Shown: positions 24,050 to 32,085 of the stretch, one piece after another
Numbering within the stretch: the stretch's first letter is position 1
How the letters are laid out: every line of letters begins with the position of its first letter
Source of the DNA: Brevibacterium sp. S22
GTDB lineage: Bacteria > Actinomycetota > Actinomycetes > Actinomycetales > Brevibacteriaceae
Reading direction: 5' to 3'
Assembly: GCF_004745485.1 (NCBI RefSeq)
Contig: NZ_RHFG01000030.1
Span: forward strand, 1 to 48,540
Length of the DNA stretch: 48,540 nucleotides
Program-made: the position numbers and the translations under genes
The notes under the pieces: generated by a model
Databases searched by the model: none
Told to the model about the DNA's origin: nothing
Seen by the model: only the letters and a program-made list of their open reading frames with translations

Positions 24050-25199
24050 AGATGAGCAGCCGCATGATGTCCGAGGTCCCCTCCTCAATCTCCTCGAGCT
24101 TGGCATCGCGCATCCACTGTTCGACGGGGTGCTCTCGCGAATACCCCCATCCGCCGAGGGTCTGCACGGCCGCCCAGGTGCAGAACATCGCCGTCTCCGA
24201 GGCGTTCAGCTTCGCCATCGCCGCTGTCGACGTCACCTTCTGCCGATCCACGGCATCACCGGCGTCGAGCATCCGTGCCGCGTTGAGCACCTGCAGCCAC
24301 GCCGCATCGATCTGGGCGGACATATCCGCCAGCCGGAACGCCACGGCCTGGTGATCGATGATCTTGGCCCCGAACTGCGTGCGCTCCCGCGCGTAGTCAC
24401 GCGCATACTCGAAGGCCGCCCGTGCCGTGCCGAGCGCCGCAGCACCGAGCACCACCCGCGAGATGTCGAAGGTGCGCATGAGTCCATAGAAACCCTGCCC
24501 TTCCTCGCCGAGGCGGCCCGACGTGGGCACGAATGCGTCGGAGAAGAAGATCTCGCGACACACGATGGCCCGCTGCCCCATCTTCTTCATCGGCGTCCCG
24601 AACTCCATCCCCTCCGTCTCCCGAGGAAGCAGGAAAGCACTGATCCCGCGCGAACGCTGCGAAGGATCGGTCTTGGCGAAGACGACGTAGAAGTCGGCGT
24701 GTCCGGCGTTGGAGATCCAGGCCTTCTGACCGTTGAGCACGTACCCTCCCTCAACCGCGCTCGCACGAGTGCTGATCGAGGCCGAGTCCGACCCGGAGCC
24801 GGGCTCCGTCGTCGCCAGTGCCGTGATCTTCGGGCCGGCACCGGTCAGCGGGCGCAGCCACTCCTCCTTCTGCTCCGGCGTGCCCAAAGCGAGGATCGGA
24901 TCGGCGAAGAACCCGTTCGAGCACACGAAGTTCCCGATGCCCGGGTCGCCGAAACACAGCTGCTCCTGGACGAGGCATTGGGTGAAGACATCGGTGAATC
25001 CGCCGCCGCCGAACTCTTCGGGAATCATGAAGTCGGTGATCCCGACTTTCGCCGCGGCTGCGAAGATGTCGACGGGTGATTCGATGTCGGCTTCGTCGAC
25101 GCGGCGACCGGCCGGTCGGATCGTGTCCACGGCGAAACCGCGCACCAGATCGAGGATGTCGTGCTGCTCGTCGGTCAGCGGCCAAGGTGTGTAGCTCAT
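24033..25199 (-). CDS. acyl-CoA dehydrogenase
   Basis: A 388-residue flavoenzyme that oxidises an acyl-CoA to the trans-2-enoyl-CoA. Family blocks are ITALATTEPGSGSDSASIST, GQKAWISNAGHADFYVVFAKTD, the middle domain, and the C-terminal LGGWGYSREHPVEQWMRDAK with EEGTSDIMRLLISR; the flavin-active Glu of short-chain enzymes would be in this last part. The ATG at 25199 follows GAAGGAGAACTG. It is last in a four-gene same-strand cluster, so the substrate is probably the acyl-CoA made by the ligase at 26944-29037, possibly a branched or guanidino acyl-CoA (inference). Confidence 0.9.
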   Translation of the reverse strand: MSYTPWPLTDEQHDILDLVRGFAVDTIRPAGRRVDEADIESPVDIFAAAAKVGITDFMIPEEFGGGGFTDVFTQCLVQEQLCFGDPGIGNFVCSNGFFADPILALGTPEQKEEWLRPLTGAGPKITALATTEPGSGSDSASISTRASAVEGGYVLNGQKAWISNAGHADFYVVFAKTDPSQRSRGISAFLLPRETEGMEFGTPMKKMGQRAIVCREIFFSDAFVPTSGRLGEEGQGFYGLMRTFDISRVVLGAAALGTARAAFEYARDYARERTQFGAKIIDHQAVAFRLADMSAQIDAAWLQVLNAARMLDAGDAVDRQKVTSTAAMAKLNASETAMFCTWAAVQTLGGWGYSREHPVEQWMRDAKLEEIEEGTSDIMRLLISRNLG

Positions 25200-25282
25200 C
25201 AGTTCTCCTTCGAAAAATGTGTGGATGTCGGGTGCCCCATCGCACCCGACCGCGGCAGTGAGATCCGCACCGACCAATACCC

Positions 25283-26947
25283 CTACCTGCCGAGCATGTC
25301 CGCTCCGGCCCGGGAATCCTCGGTGATGTGGATGAGCGTCGGGCCTGTCGATGCCTCCGCCTCGGTGAGTGCCGCCACCAGCGCATCCTCTCCGTCGACG
25401 TGGACCCCGCGTGCCCCCATCGCCCGTGCCAGCGCCGGGAAGTCCGGCCCGGTCAGCTTCACCCCGGACGGTGTGTCCCCGCGGTCTTCCATCTCATTGC
25501 GGATCTCCCCGTACCCGCCGTTGTCGACGATGATGAGGCTCAGCCGCACCCCTGCCTGCACGGCCGCGGCGAGCTCGGCGATCGTGAACATCGATCCCCC
25601 GTCGCCTTCGACCGCGACGACTCTGGCATCGGGGCACGCGAGTTTCGCGCCGATCCCGGCGGGCAGTCCGTAGCCGAGCGTTCCTGCCCCGGCCGGGTAG
25701 AGGAACCGGTCGCCTGGGCGAGCCTTCCACCCGGTCTGCACCCCGTAGTAGCAGGCCATCGTCGAATCCGCCGCGACGATGAGCGGTGAGGTGTCTGATT
25801 CCGCGAACGCTGTGAGTGCGGCCGAAAGTTCGGCCCACGGCCGCCCCTCGGATTCCATCGCCGAGGCGGCTCTGTCCTTCCAGCCGGCCCTCCAGTCCCG
25901 TGCGGCGGCAGTCGCAGACTCCGCCCGCATCGTGGCCACTCGCTCGTTCAGCGCCGCGGTCGCAGCCTTCGCCTCGGCGAGGATCGGATGGGTCACGGCC
26001 GCGTTCGTGAGCATCTGCACTTCGTCGATGTCGATGCGTACGACTGTGTCGGGCAGCGGCAGGGGTTCGGGCCAGAAGTCGCTGGGCGCCAGTTCCGTAC
26101 CGATTGCGATGACGGCATCGGCGTCGCCCGTGAGCTCCGGGAGCAGTTCGAGGACACCGACGGCACCGATCACCGATTCCGCGCGGTCGTCGACGAGGCC
26201 TTTGGCGTTCGAGGACAGGATGATGCCCGCCCCGAGTGACTCGGACAGCGTCTCGATCTCTGCCCCGGCACTCGCCCCGTCGGCACTTGTCCCGTGTGCC
26301 CCGGCGCCGGCAATGATGAGCAGGCGTCGGGAGGAGGCGATCGCCTCGGCGGCGGCATCGACCTCGGAAGATTCCGGACCGGGCAGGGCCCGGGTCAGGG
26401 ACGGATGGAGGCGGCCGGGACCGGTGGCTTCGATGAGGTCGAGCGGGATCTCGATGGCGGCCGGACGGGTCCGGCCCGAACGCATGGCCGACAGTGTCTG
26501 CCCGACGGCCAGTGCCACCTCGCCGGGGCGCGTGACGCGCATGACCTCGGTCAGTACCGCCGACAGCGCGGCGGATTGGTTGCGGACTTCGTGGAGGAGT
26601 CCGTTGCCGCGCCCGGGATGTGTCAGCGGCATGCCCGGCGTGATGAGGAGAACGGGGATGGAATCGGTGAACGACTGCAGCAGCGCGGTCAGCGCGTTGA
26701 GCGCAGCAGGTCCGGTGGTGGTGACGACGACCTGGATGTCACCGTTGACGCGGGCGGCACCGTCGGCCATGTAGCCGGCTCCCTGTTCGTGGCGGGGTGA
26801 TACGATGTCGATGCCGTGGGCTGACAGCTGCGCGAAGATCTCGAGGTTGTGGGTGCCGGGGATCCCGAAGACACGGGTGATCCCTTCGGCCTTGAGCGCG
26901 CGGGCCAGGTGTGCTCCGCCGGTGATGTCTGTCTGTTCCATTCTCAT
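25283..26947 (-). CDS. TPP-dependent 2-oxoacid decarboxylase-like enzyme (AruI-like)
   Basis: A 554-residue ThDP enzyme of the acetolactate synthase superfamily. The active-site Glu54 lies in RHEQGAGYMADG, the same pattern as 2-ketoarginine decarboxylase AruI, and the later GRGNGLLHE block also resembles AruI rather than true acetolactate synthases. The ThDP/Mg motif is EGDGGSMFTIAELAAAVQAG ... DNGGYGEI. The ATG at 26947 overlaps the upstream stop as ATGA; a second ATG two codons later is possible. By context it acts between an amino-acid dehydrogenase and an acyl-CoA ligase. Whether the product is an aldehyde or a carboligation product is unknown. Confidence 0.8.
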   Translation of the reverse strand: MRMEQTDITGGAHLARALKAEGITRVFGIPGTHNLEIFAQLSAHGIDIVSPRHEQGAGYMADGAARVNGDIQVVVTTTGPAALNALTALLQSFTDSIPVLLITPGMPLTHPGRGNGLLHEVRNQSAALSAVLTEVMRVTRPGEVALAVGQTLSAMRSGRTRPAAIEIPLDLIEATGPGRLHPSLTRALPGPESSEVDAAAEAIASSRRLLIIAGAGAHGTSADGASAGAEIETLSESLGAGIILSSNAKGLVDDRAESVIGAVGVLELLPELTGDADAVIAIGTELAPSDFWPEPLPLPDTVVRIDIDEVQMLTNAAVTHPILAEAKAATAALNERVATMRAESATAAARDWRAGWKDRAASAMESEGRPWAELSAALTAFAESDTSPLIVAADSTMACYYGVQTGWKARPGDRFLYPAGAGTLGYGLPAGIGAKLACPDARVVAVEGDGGSMFTIAELAAAVQAGVRLSLIIVDNGGYGEIRNEMEDRGDTPSGVKLTGPDFPALARAMGARGVHVDGEDALVAALTEAEASTGPTLIHITEDSRAGADMLGR

Positions 26948-29037
26948 TCCTCGCTCGTCGAAGTCTCTGCGGTCAGATTCTCTGTGGTCGGGGTGGGTGC
27001 CTCTGTGGTCACGACGAGTGCGTCGACGGCCAGGCCACCGTCGGGGGCGACGCGGACTGGGTTGATTTCGATCTCGGCGATGTCGTTGCTGCCGGCGACG
27101 AGGCGTGAGATGGCGACGATGACGTCCGCGAGCCCGTCGATATCGGCGGCGGGACGGCCCCGCCATCCGGTCAGCAGCCGCGAGCAGCTCAGTCGCGAGA
27201 TCATGTCCAGCGCCTCGGCGTGGGTGACAGGGGCGAGTTCGAGCCAGGTATCGGCGAAGAGCTCGGTCTCCGTCCCGCCGGCGGCTACGACGACGAGCGG
27301 ACCGAAGTTCTCGTCCTGTCGGCCTCCGACCAGAATTTCGACGACGTGTTCGCGCGTGTCCATCTCCTCGAGGATGTACTCACCCTCGCCGAGGCGGCTC
27401 ACCATGTCCGCGTACGCCGTTGCGACCGCGGTGAGATCGTTCAGACCCAGGACGATGCCCCCGACCTCCGTCTTGTGCGTCGGCCACCCGGCCTTGAGCG
27501 CAAACGGCGGTCTGAGTCCGGAGGCCGGGACCACCTCGGCGGGTTCACGCGACTCCCCCGGACTCACGCTGCCCAAGGTCACGGCGGCCGGGACGGGAAC
27601 TCCGGCTTCCTCGATCACGGCGCGGGCGGCTGCGTATCCGGTGCCCCACGGGGTGACGGGCCCGTTGAGTTCGGAGGATTCGGCGAGTCGTCCGGAGTGG
27701 GAGGCGTAGAAGCCGGCTCGGGCGAGTACGCGCATGGCCGCCTCGATGGAGGTGTATGCGGGGATTCCGAGTTCCCAGAGTCGGGTGACGGCGGGTGAGG
27801 ATGCGCTCATCGAGTGGACGATGACGGGTTTCTTCGCCTCGGCGACGAGCTCTCCGAAGCGGTCGACGACGGACAGTTCTCGGTCAAGGAGGTCGGGGAC
27901 GTCCTCGCCGTAGCAGCCGAAGTATCCGGATACGACGGCGGCGTCGATGCCCGAATCGGCCAGCAGCGCCTCGGCGAGGTCTGCGTATGCGTCGAGGTTC
28001 TTCTCCCCTGCTCCGTCGAGGTCGATGGGGTTGTCGATGTGCTCGGCCTCGGGAAGCAGTTCGCTCACGCGTCCGGTGGCGCCGGGGCTGAGTTCGGGCA
28101 CGTCGAGTCCCCAGCTCTCGGCGGTGTCGGCAGCGATTGCTCCCTGCCCGCCGGAGTCGGAGAGCACACCGATGCGCCGGCCGGTCGGCAGCCAGGTCGA
28201 GGCGAAGAAACCGGCGAGTTCGACGAGCTGGCCGGGGGTGGTCAGGCGGATGGCTCCGGCGGCTCGGCAGGCGGCGTCGACAGTGTCCATGGCCGAGGTC
28301 ATCGATCCGGTGTGGGATCTCGCGAGGCGGGCACCGGCCGTTGATGCCCCGGTGGTCAGGATCATCGTCGGCTTCCCGGCGGCACGCAGGGCCTTGAGCG
28401 CTGAGACGAGGGCGGCACCGCCGGTGAAGGATTCGAGGTAGAGCGCGACCTGGGTGGTGGCGGGGTCGTCGACGAGGGTGGTGAGCACTTCGGCGGCGCG
28501 GACATCGGACTGTCCGCCGATCGAGGCGAACCGGGAGATGCCGAGCCCGCTGCGGGCCGCCAGTGTCGCGATCTCAGTGCCCAGCTGACCGCTCTGGGTG
28601 ACCACGGCGAGGGACCCGGGAGAGAAGTTGCCCCAGGCCAGGAGCAGATCATTGCTCGAGTCGACGAGCCCCAAGGAGTTCGGGCCGATGAGGCGGCCAC
28701 CGGCTTCGCGGATCGACGCAGCCAATGTGTCGGCGTCGGGGACGCGGGCGGAGATGATGAGGAAGGCGCGCACCCCGAGTTCGAGAGCCTCGGCGACGAC
28801 TCCCGCCACGGTGGGGCCGGGCACGGAGATGACGAGCAGCTCCGGGGTCTCCGGCAGGTCTCTCAGCTGGGCGAAGGTCGGCTGGCCCTGGATCGAGGCG
28901 GCTTTCGCGTTGATGAGATAGATACGGCGTCGCTCGGCTCCGCGCAGGGCTCCGGCAGCGAGCCAGAATCCCCATTTGCTGGAATCATTCGATGCTCCGA
29001 GGACGGCGACGCTGCCGGGATCGAAGAACGCATCCAT
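26944..29037 (-). CDS. ADP-forming acyl-CoA ligase (acetate-CoA ligase family)
   Basis: A 697-residue single-chain ligase. Domain order: CoA-binding Rossmann (FDPGSVAVLGASNDSSKWG at 5-23), succinyl-CoA-ligase-like domains with the phospho-His in RLARSHTGSMTSAM (about residue 245), then a C-terminal ATP-grasp domain (AVIEEAGVPVPA, FALKAGWPTHKTEVGG, IAEIEINPVRV). It would interconvert an acid, CoA and ATP with acyl-CoA, ADP and phosphate. The ATG at 29037 follows GGAGAGCTAGCGAC, four bases after the dehydrogenase stop. The C-terminal 15 residues are a Thr/Glu-rich tail. The substrate is unknown. Confidence 0.87.
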   Translation of the reverse strand: MDAFFDPGSVAVLGASNDSSKWGFWLAAGALRGAERRRIYLINAKAASIQGQPTFAQLRDLPETPELLVISVPGPTVAGVVAEALELGVRAFLIISARVPDADTLAASIREAGGRLIGPNSLGLVDSSNDLLLAWGNFSPGSLAVVTQSGQLGTEIATLAARSGLGISRFASIGGQSDVRAAEVLTTLVDDPATTQVALYLESFTGGAALVSALKALRAAGKPTMILTTGASTAGARLARSHTGSMTSAMDTVDAACRAAGAIRLTTPGQLVELAGFFASTWLPTGRRIGVLSDSGGQGAIAADTAESWGLDVPELSPGATGRVSELLPEAEHIDNPIDLDGAGEKNLDAYADLAEALLADSGIDAAVVSGYFGCYGEDVPDLLDRELSVVDRFGELVAEAKKPVIVHSMSASSPAVTRLWELGIPAYTSIEAAMRVLARAGFYASHSGRLAESSELNGPVTPWGTGYAAARAVIEEAGVPVPAAVTLGSVSPGESREPAEVVPASGLRPPFALKAGWPTHKTEVGGIVLGLNDLTAVATAYADMVSRLGEGEYILEEMDTREHVVEILVGGRQDENFGPLVVVAAGGTETELFADTWLELAPVTHAEALDMISRLSCSRLLTGWRGRPAADIDGLADVIVAISRLVAGSNDIAEIEINPVRVAPDGGLAVDALVVTTEAPTPTTENLTAETSTSEE

Positions 29038-29041
29038 GTCG

Positions 29042-30226
29042 CTAGCTCTCCGACGCCGAGGCAGGAGTTCCGGCGCGATCGGCCAGGCGGGCGAGGTTCG
29101 CATCGACCTTTGCCTGTGCGGCCGCGCGCGGACTGATGCTCTGGTCACGGGCGGTGGCGAGCACCTCAGTGGTGAGTTCGCGCAGGGTCGTGGTGACGGT
29201 GGTATAACTGTCGTCCCAGCTGCCGTCGACGTCGCCGAATGTCACCCACCACCACCAGGCGTTCGTCGCCGAGTTCGCGAGGAAGTCCGGGACCACGGTG
29301 ACCCCGCGGGCCAGCAGTCGTTCTTCTGCTGTGGGCAGGACGGGCATGTTCGCGGCTTCGACGATGAGCGAGGCTCGGATCGCGTCGCAGTTATCTTCGG
29401 TGATCGAGTAGCTGACGGCGGCGGGAACGAGGACGTCGGCATCGGCGGCGAGCCAGCCGGCGCGATCGCCGTCGTGGTCCTCGGGACGCAGTGCCGCACG
29501 GTCGATGCCTCCGAAGGGATCGCGGGTGGCAAGCAGGGTTTCGACGTCGAGTCCGTCCGGGTTTGAGATGAACCCGTCGGCGTCGGCGATGCCGACGATG
29601 CACAGTCCCGCCTCGGCGAGGTAGCGGGCGGTGGCTCCGCCCATGGAGCCGAATCCTTGGATGACGGCGGTTGAATCGCTGGGTTTGCGTCCCGCGGTTT
29701 CAAGTGCGGCGATCACCGAGGTGGCCACGCCGAGTCCGCCGACGAGTTCATCTTGGGCGATGCCGTCGACAACGGTGGAGAAGGCCGTATCCGCGCGGAT
29801 TTGGACGGCCGCTGGGTCACCGACGAGTTTGTCGACGGCGGAGAGGCCGGAACCGAGTTCGCGACGGGCGAGGATCTCGTCGATATCGTCCTGGCGGACT
29901 CCGAGGTCTTCGCCGAGGGCCCAGTATGCGTGCATGATCGGGTTGATGTCGGCGAGGAAGCGTTCGAGGAGGTCCTTGGCACCGGGAGCGCGCGGGTCGA
30001 AGTCGATGCCGCCCTTGGCACCGCCGACCGGGACGTAGTTGCGGCCTTCCCGCAGGTGGATGGCTTCCTTGCGGGTCATGCCCTGGGCGAGCCCGCGCAC
30101 TTCCTCGAGGGTGCAGCCCTTGCGCATGCGCAGCCCACCCGAGGCGGTGCCGCGCACGAGGGTGTCGATGACGACAAAACCGTGTGCGCCGGTCACCGGA
30201 TCCTGCCAGGTGATGTCCATGAACAT
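29042..30226 (-). CDS. Glu/Leu/Phe/Val dehydrogenase family protein
   Basis: A 394-residue amino-acid dehydrogenase that deaminates an L-amino acid to its 2-oxoacid with NAD(P). The substrate/catalytic block is TRKEAIHLREGRNYVPVGGAKGGIDFDP (two active-site Lys), followed by the Rossmann motif VIQGFGSMGGATARYLAEAG. The C-terminus DFLANSATNAWWWWVTFGD is unusual in its Trp run. It is first in a four-gene unit. ATG 30226 is very close to GGAGG, and ATG 30220 gives better spacing. A perfect 22-bp palindrome lies 41 bases upstream. Confidence 0.88.
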   Translation of the reverse strand: MFMDITWQDPVTGAHGFVVIDTLVRGTASGGLRMRKGCTLEEVRGLAQGMTRKEAIHLREGRNYVPVGGAKGGIDFDPRAPGAKDLLERFLADINPIMHAYWALGEDLGVRQDDIDEILARRELGSGLSAVDKLVGDPAAVQIRADTAFSTVVDGIAQDELVGGLGVATSVIAALETAGRKPSDSTAVIQGFGSMGGATARYLAEAGLCIVGIADADGFISNPDGLDVETLLATRDPFGGIDRAALRPEDHDGDRAGWLAADADVLVPAAVSYSITEDNCDAIRASLIVEAANMPVLPTAEERLLARGVTVVPDFLANSATNAWWWWVTFGDVDGSWDDSYTTVTTTLRELTTEVLATARDQSISPRAAAQAKVDANLARLADRAGTPASASES

Positions 30227-30267
30227 GGAGCCTCCAGAAAAACGTCGGGAGAGAAGGGATCTGACCG

Positions 30268-30289
30268 TTACTGAATCGCGATTCAGTAA
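30268..30289. promoter_or_regulatory. perfect 22-bp palindromic operator candidate
   Basis: TTACTGAATCG is followed directly by its exact reverse complement CGATTCAGTAA. The site is 41 bases upstream of the first gene of the catabolic cluster, where a repressor would block transcription. Size and symmetry are typical of TetR-family operators. The TetR gene at 31411-32070 is the nearest candidate, but no copy of the site is seen next to that gene. Confidence 0.7.
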
Positions 30290-30593
30290 GATGCAGGACT
30301 CCAGTCTGACGGGGCGTGGGCCACCGCGTCAAGACCACGGTCACCACCACGCACCACCGGCGTGACCAACCACGTCACGGCCGCACGCGCCACCACGCAC
30401 CAGCGAGAATGGCCGACGAGGGCGGACGCGAGGGAATTCTCTGGTCGATCCAGCGCGTTCCAGACGCCCAGAACGCGGCGGATCGACCAGACAATCGCTT
30501 ACATCACCGCGTGGGGGCTCGAATACGAAGCGTTCCAGGCCCTCTTCTTGAACTGAGGGCAATCTGTCGGTCACTGTTCGTTAGAATCAGGGC
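30290..30593. other. intergenic region before the SDR gene
   Basis: No gene. It holds palindromic repeat family 2 at 30436-30495. The stretch 30310-30420 is rich in CACC/CACG without clear structure. Confidence 0.5.
30436..30495. repeat. palindromic repeat family 2, copy 5' of the SDR gene
   Basis: CTGGTCGATCCAGCGCGTTC (30441-30460) pairs with GAACGCGGCGGATCGACCAG (30471-30490) at 18 of 20 positions around a 10-base loop, with outer ATTCT/ACAAT. It is nearly identical to the copy at 31282-31341. Confidence 0.85.
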
Positions 30594-31259
30594 ATGTCGA
30601 CAGTCCTCATCACCGGCGCCGGCCGGGACAACAGCATTGCCGCCGGAATCACTTCGCGACTGGTTTCCGATGGCTGGACGGTCTGCACGAGCGATCTGGA
30701 TTCCGGTGACTATCCGTGCGACCTGTCGTCCTCTCAAGGCGCGCAGGATCTCATCGACAGAGTGTCGAGAGACCACGGCACGCTCGACGGACTGATCCTC
30801 AGCCATGCGCACTGTGAAGAGTCCGGAATCCTTGATACCACCGCAGAGAGCTTCGACCGCCACGTTGCGGTCAACGCTCGCGCTTCCATGCTTCTCATCG
30901 CAGCGTTCGCAAGACAAATCGGCGACGAGGGCGGCGCAATCATCGCATTCACCAGTGACCACACCTCAGGCAATCTGCCCTATGGCGCTTCCAAGGGTGC
31001 GCTCGATCGGATAGTCATCTCTGCCGCACGGGAACTCGGACCGAGGAAGATCTCTGCGAACGTCGTCAATCCTGGTCCGATCGATACAGGCTGGATGGAT
31101 GAGAAGACCAGGACCGAGCTGATCCCCTATCAGCCCCTCGGACGAATGGGCACTCCTCGGGACATCGCCGGCGTAACCGCATTCCTGCTCTCTGCAGAGG
31201 GTCGATGGGTCAGCGGCCAGCTACTGTCCGCAGACGGCGGCTTCTCCGCTCGCTACTGA
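30594..31259 (+). CDS. short-chain dehydrogenase/reductase
   Basis: A 221-residue SDR. The coenzyme motif is an atypical TGAGRDNSIA (Gly-rich loop), with VAVNARASML in the NAG-like position. The catalytic pair is YGASK, the upstream Ser lies in FTSDHTSG, and NPGPIDTGWM and SGQLLSADGG complete the fold. NAD(P)-dependent; substrate unknown. It stands alone on the plus strand between minus-strand operons and is bracketed by two near-identical palindromic repeats, so it may have been gained as a unit. Base composition looks slightly less GC-rich than its neighbours. Confidence 0.88.
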   Translation: MSTVLITGAGRDNSIAAGITSRLVSDGWTVCTSDLDSGDYPCDLSSSQGAQDLIDRVSRDHGTLDGLILSHAHCEESGILDTTAESFDRHVAVNARASMLLIAAFARQIGDEGGAIIAFTSDHTSGNLPYGASKGALDRIVISAARELGPRKISANVVNPGPIDTGWMDEKTRTELIPYQPLGRMGTPRDIAGVTAFLLSAEGRWVSGQLLSADGGFSARY

Positions 31260-31281
31260 CGGAGTCTGCTGGGCAGACGGC

Positions 31282-31341
31282 ATTCTCTGGTCGATCCAGG
31301 GCGTTCCAAGCGCCCAGAACGCGGCGGATCGACCAGACAAT
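31282..31341. repeat. palindromic repeat family 2, copy 3' of the SDR gene
   Basis: The same 60-bp palindrome as at 30436-30495, with only a few differences, in the same orientation. Similarity continues a little to the right (CGC, then CACCGCG). It begins 22 bases after the SDR stop and may also terminate transcription. Confidence 0.85.
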
Positions 31342-31410
31342 CGCCTTCACCACCGCGCGGGGTCGGCTTTCGTCGGCAAGCGAGGCGATGGGCCCGGTGA
31401 GGAATGTGGT

Positions 31411-32070
31411 TCAGCCGAGTTCGTGGGTGAGGAAATCGTCCACCCAGGCCGTCAGCTGCTCGACATCGACGGCCTCGGGGTTGACCATCACTTGGATCGC
31501 GAGGCCGTCGAGGAAGGCGAGAATCCGGGTCGCACAGGCTTCGGTGCCGCCGTCCGGCGACCCGCACTCCCCCGCGTCGATTGCCTCGTCCATAAGACAC
31601 GTGAGAACGGACTTCCACTCGCGATCGAGGGCGGCGAAGGTCGCTTTGAGATCCGCGTCGAAGAGTCCGGCCGACCAGGCGTCGATCCAGATCTTCCAAC
31701 TGCGTGAGGAGCCCTGGGGCATGTACCAGCCGACGACGGTCCGCAGTCGCTGCCTCGCCGAAGATCGTCCCCGCGCCGAGGCGACCACCGCCGTGGCATC
31801 TGCGCCACCGTCTCTCGATCGCTCACCCGCCGGTGACGTCCCGGCCGCGAGCACGCGGGCATGATCGATGTCTTGGCGCCCGGCGAAGTCGAAGGCCTCG
31901 TTGACAAGGGCTTCCTTCGTCTCGAAGTGGTAGATGACCAGGCTCGCGCTCAAGCCCAGACGGGCGGCGACGTCGGAGACGCGCAGGGTGCGCAGGCCGG
32001 AGGATTCGATCTCCTCGACCGTGGCCGCGAGGATCTCCTCCCGGCGTACGGCTGCGCTCTTCCTCGCCAT
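31411..32070 (-). CDS. TetR-family transcriptional regulator
   Basis: A 219-residue TetR regulator. The DNA-binding domain (about 10-58) contains RREEILAATVEEIESSGLRT, then VSDVAARLGLSASLVIYHFE, the canonical HTH. The remainder is helical and presumably binds a small molecule. It carries an Arg/Ala/Ser-rich segment (SPAGERSRDGGADATAVVAS) between the DNA-binding and ligand domains. The ATG at 32070 lies 15 bases past the M16 peptidase stop, with GGAG upstream, so it may be expressed from the pnp operon. Candidate targets are the catabolic cluster palindrome and the SDR gene. Confidence 0.85.
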   Translation of the reverse strand: MARKSAAVRREEILAATVEEIESSGLRTLRVSDVAARLGLSASLVIYHFETKEALVNEAFDFAGRQDIDHARVLAAGTSPAGERSRDGGADATAVVASARGRSSARQRLRTVVGWYMPQGSSRSWKIWIDAWSAGLFDADLKATFAALDREWKSVLTCLMDEAIDAGECGSPDGGTEACATRILAFLDGLAIQVMVNPEAVDVEQLTAWVDDFLTHELG

Positions 32071-32085
32071 CGTCTCAGTCTCCGA

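Noticed and set aside
30362..30556. Small protein of 64 codons
   Set aside because: The frame is made largely of palindromic repeat sequence and lacks a ribosome-binding site.
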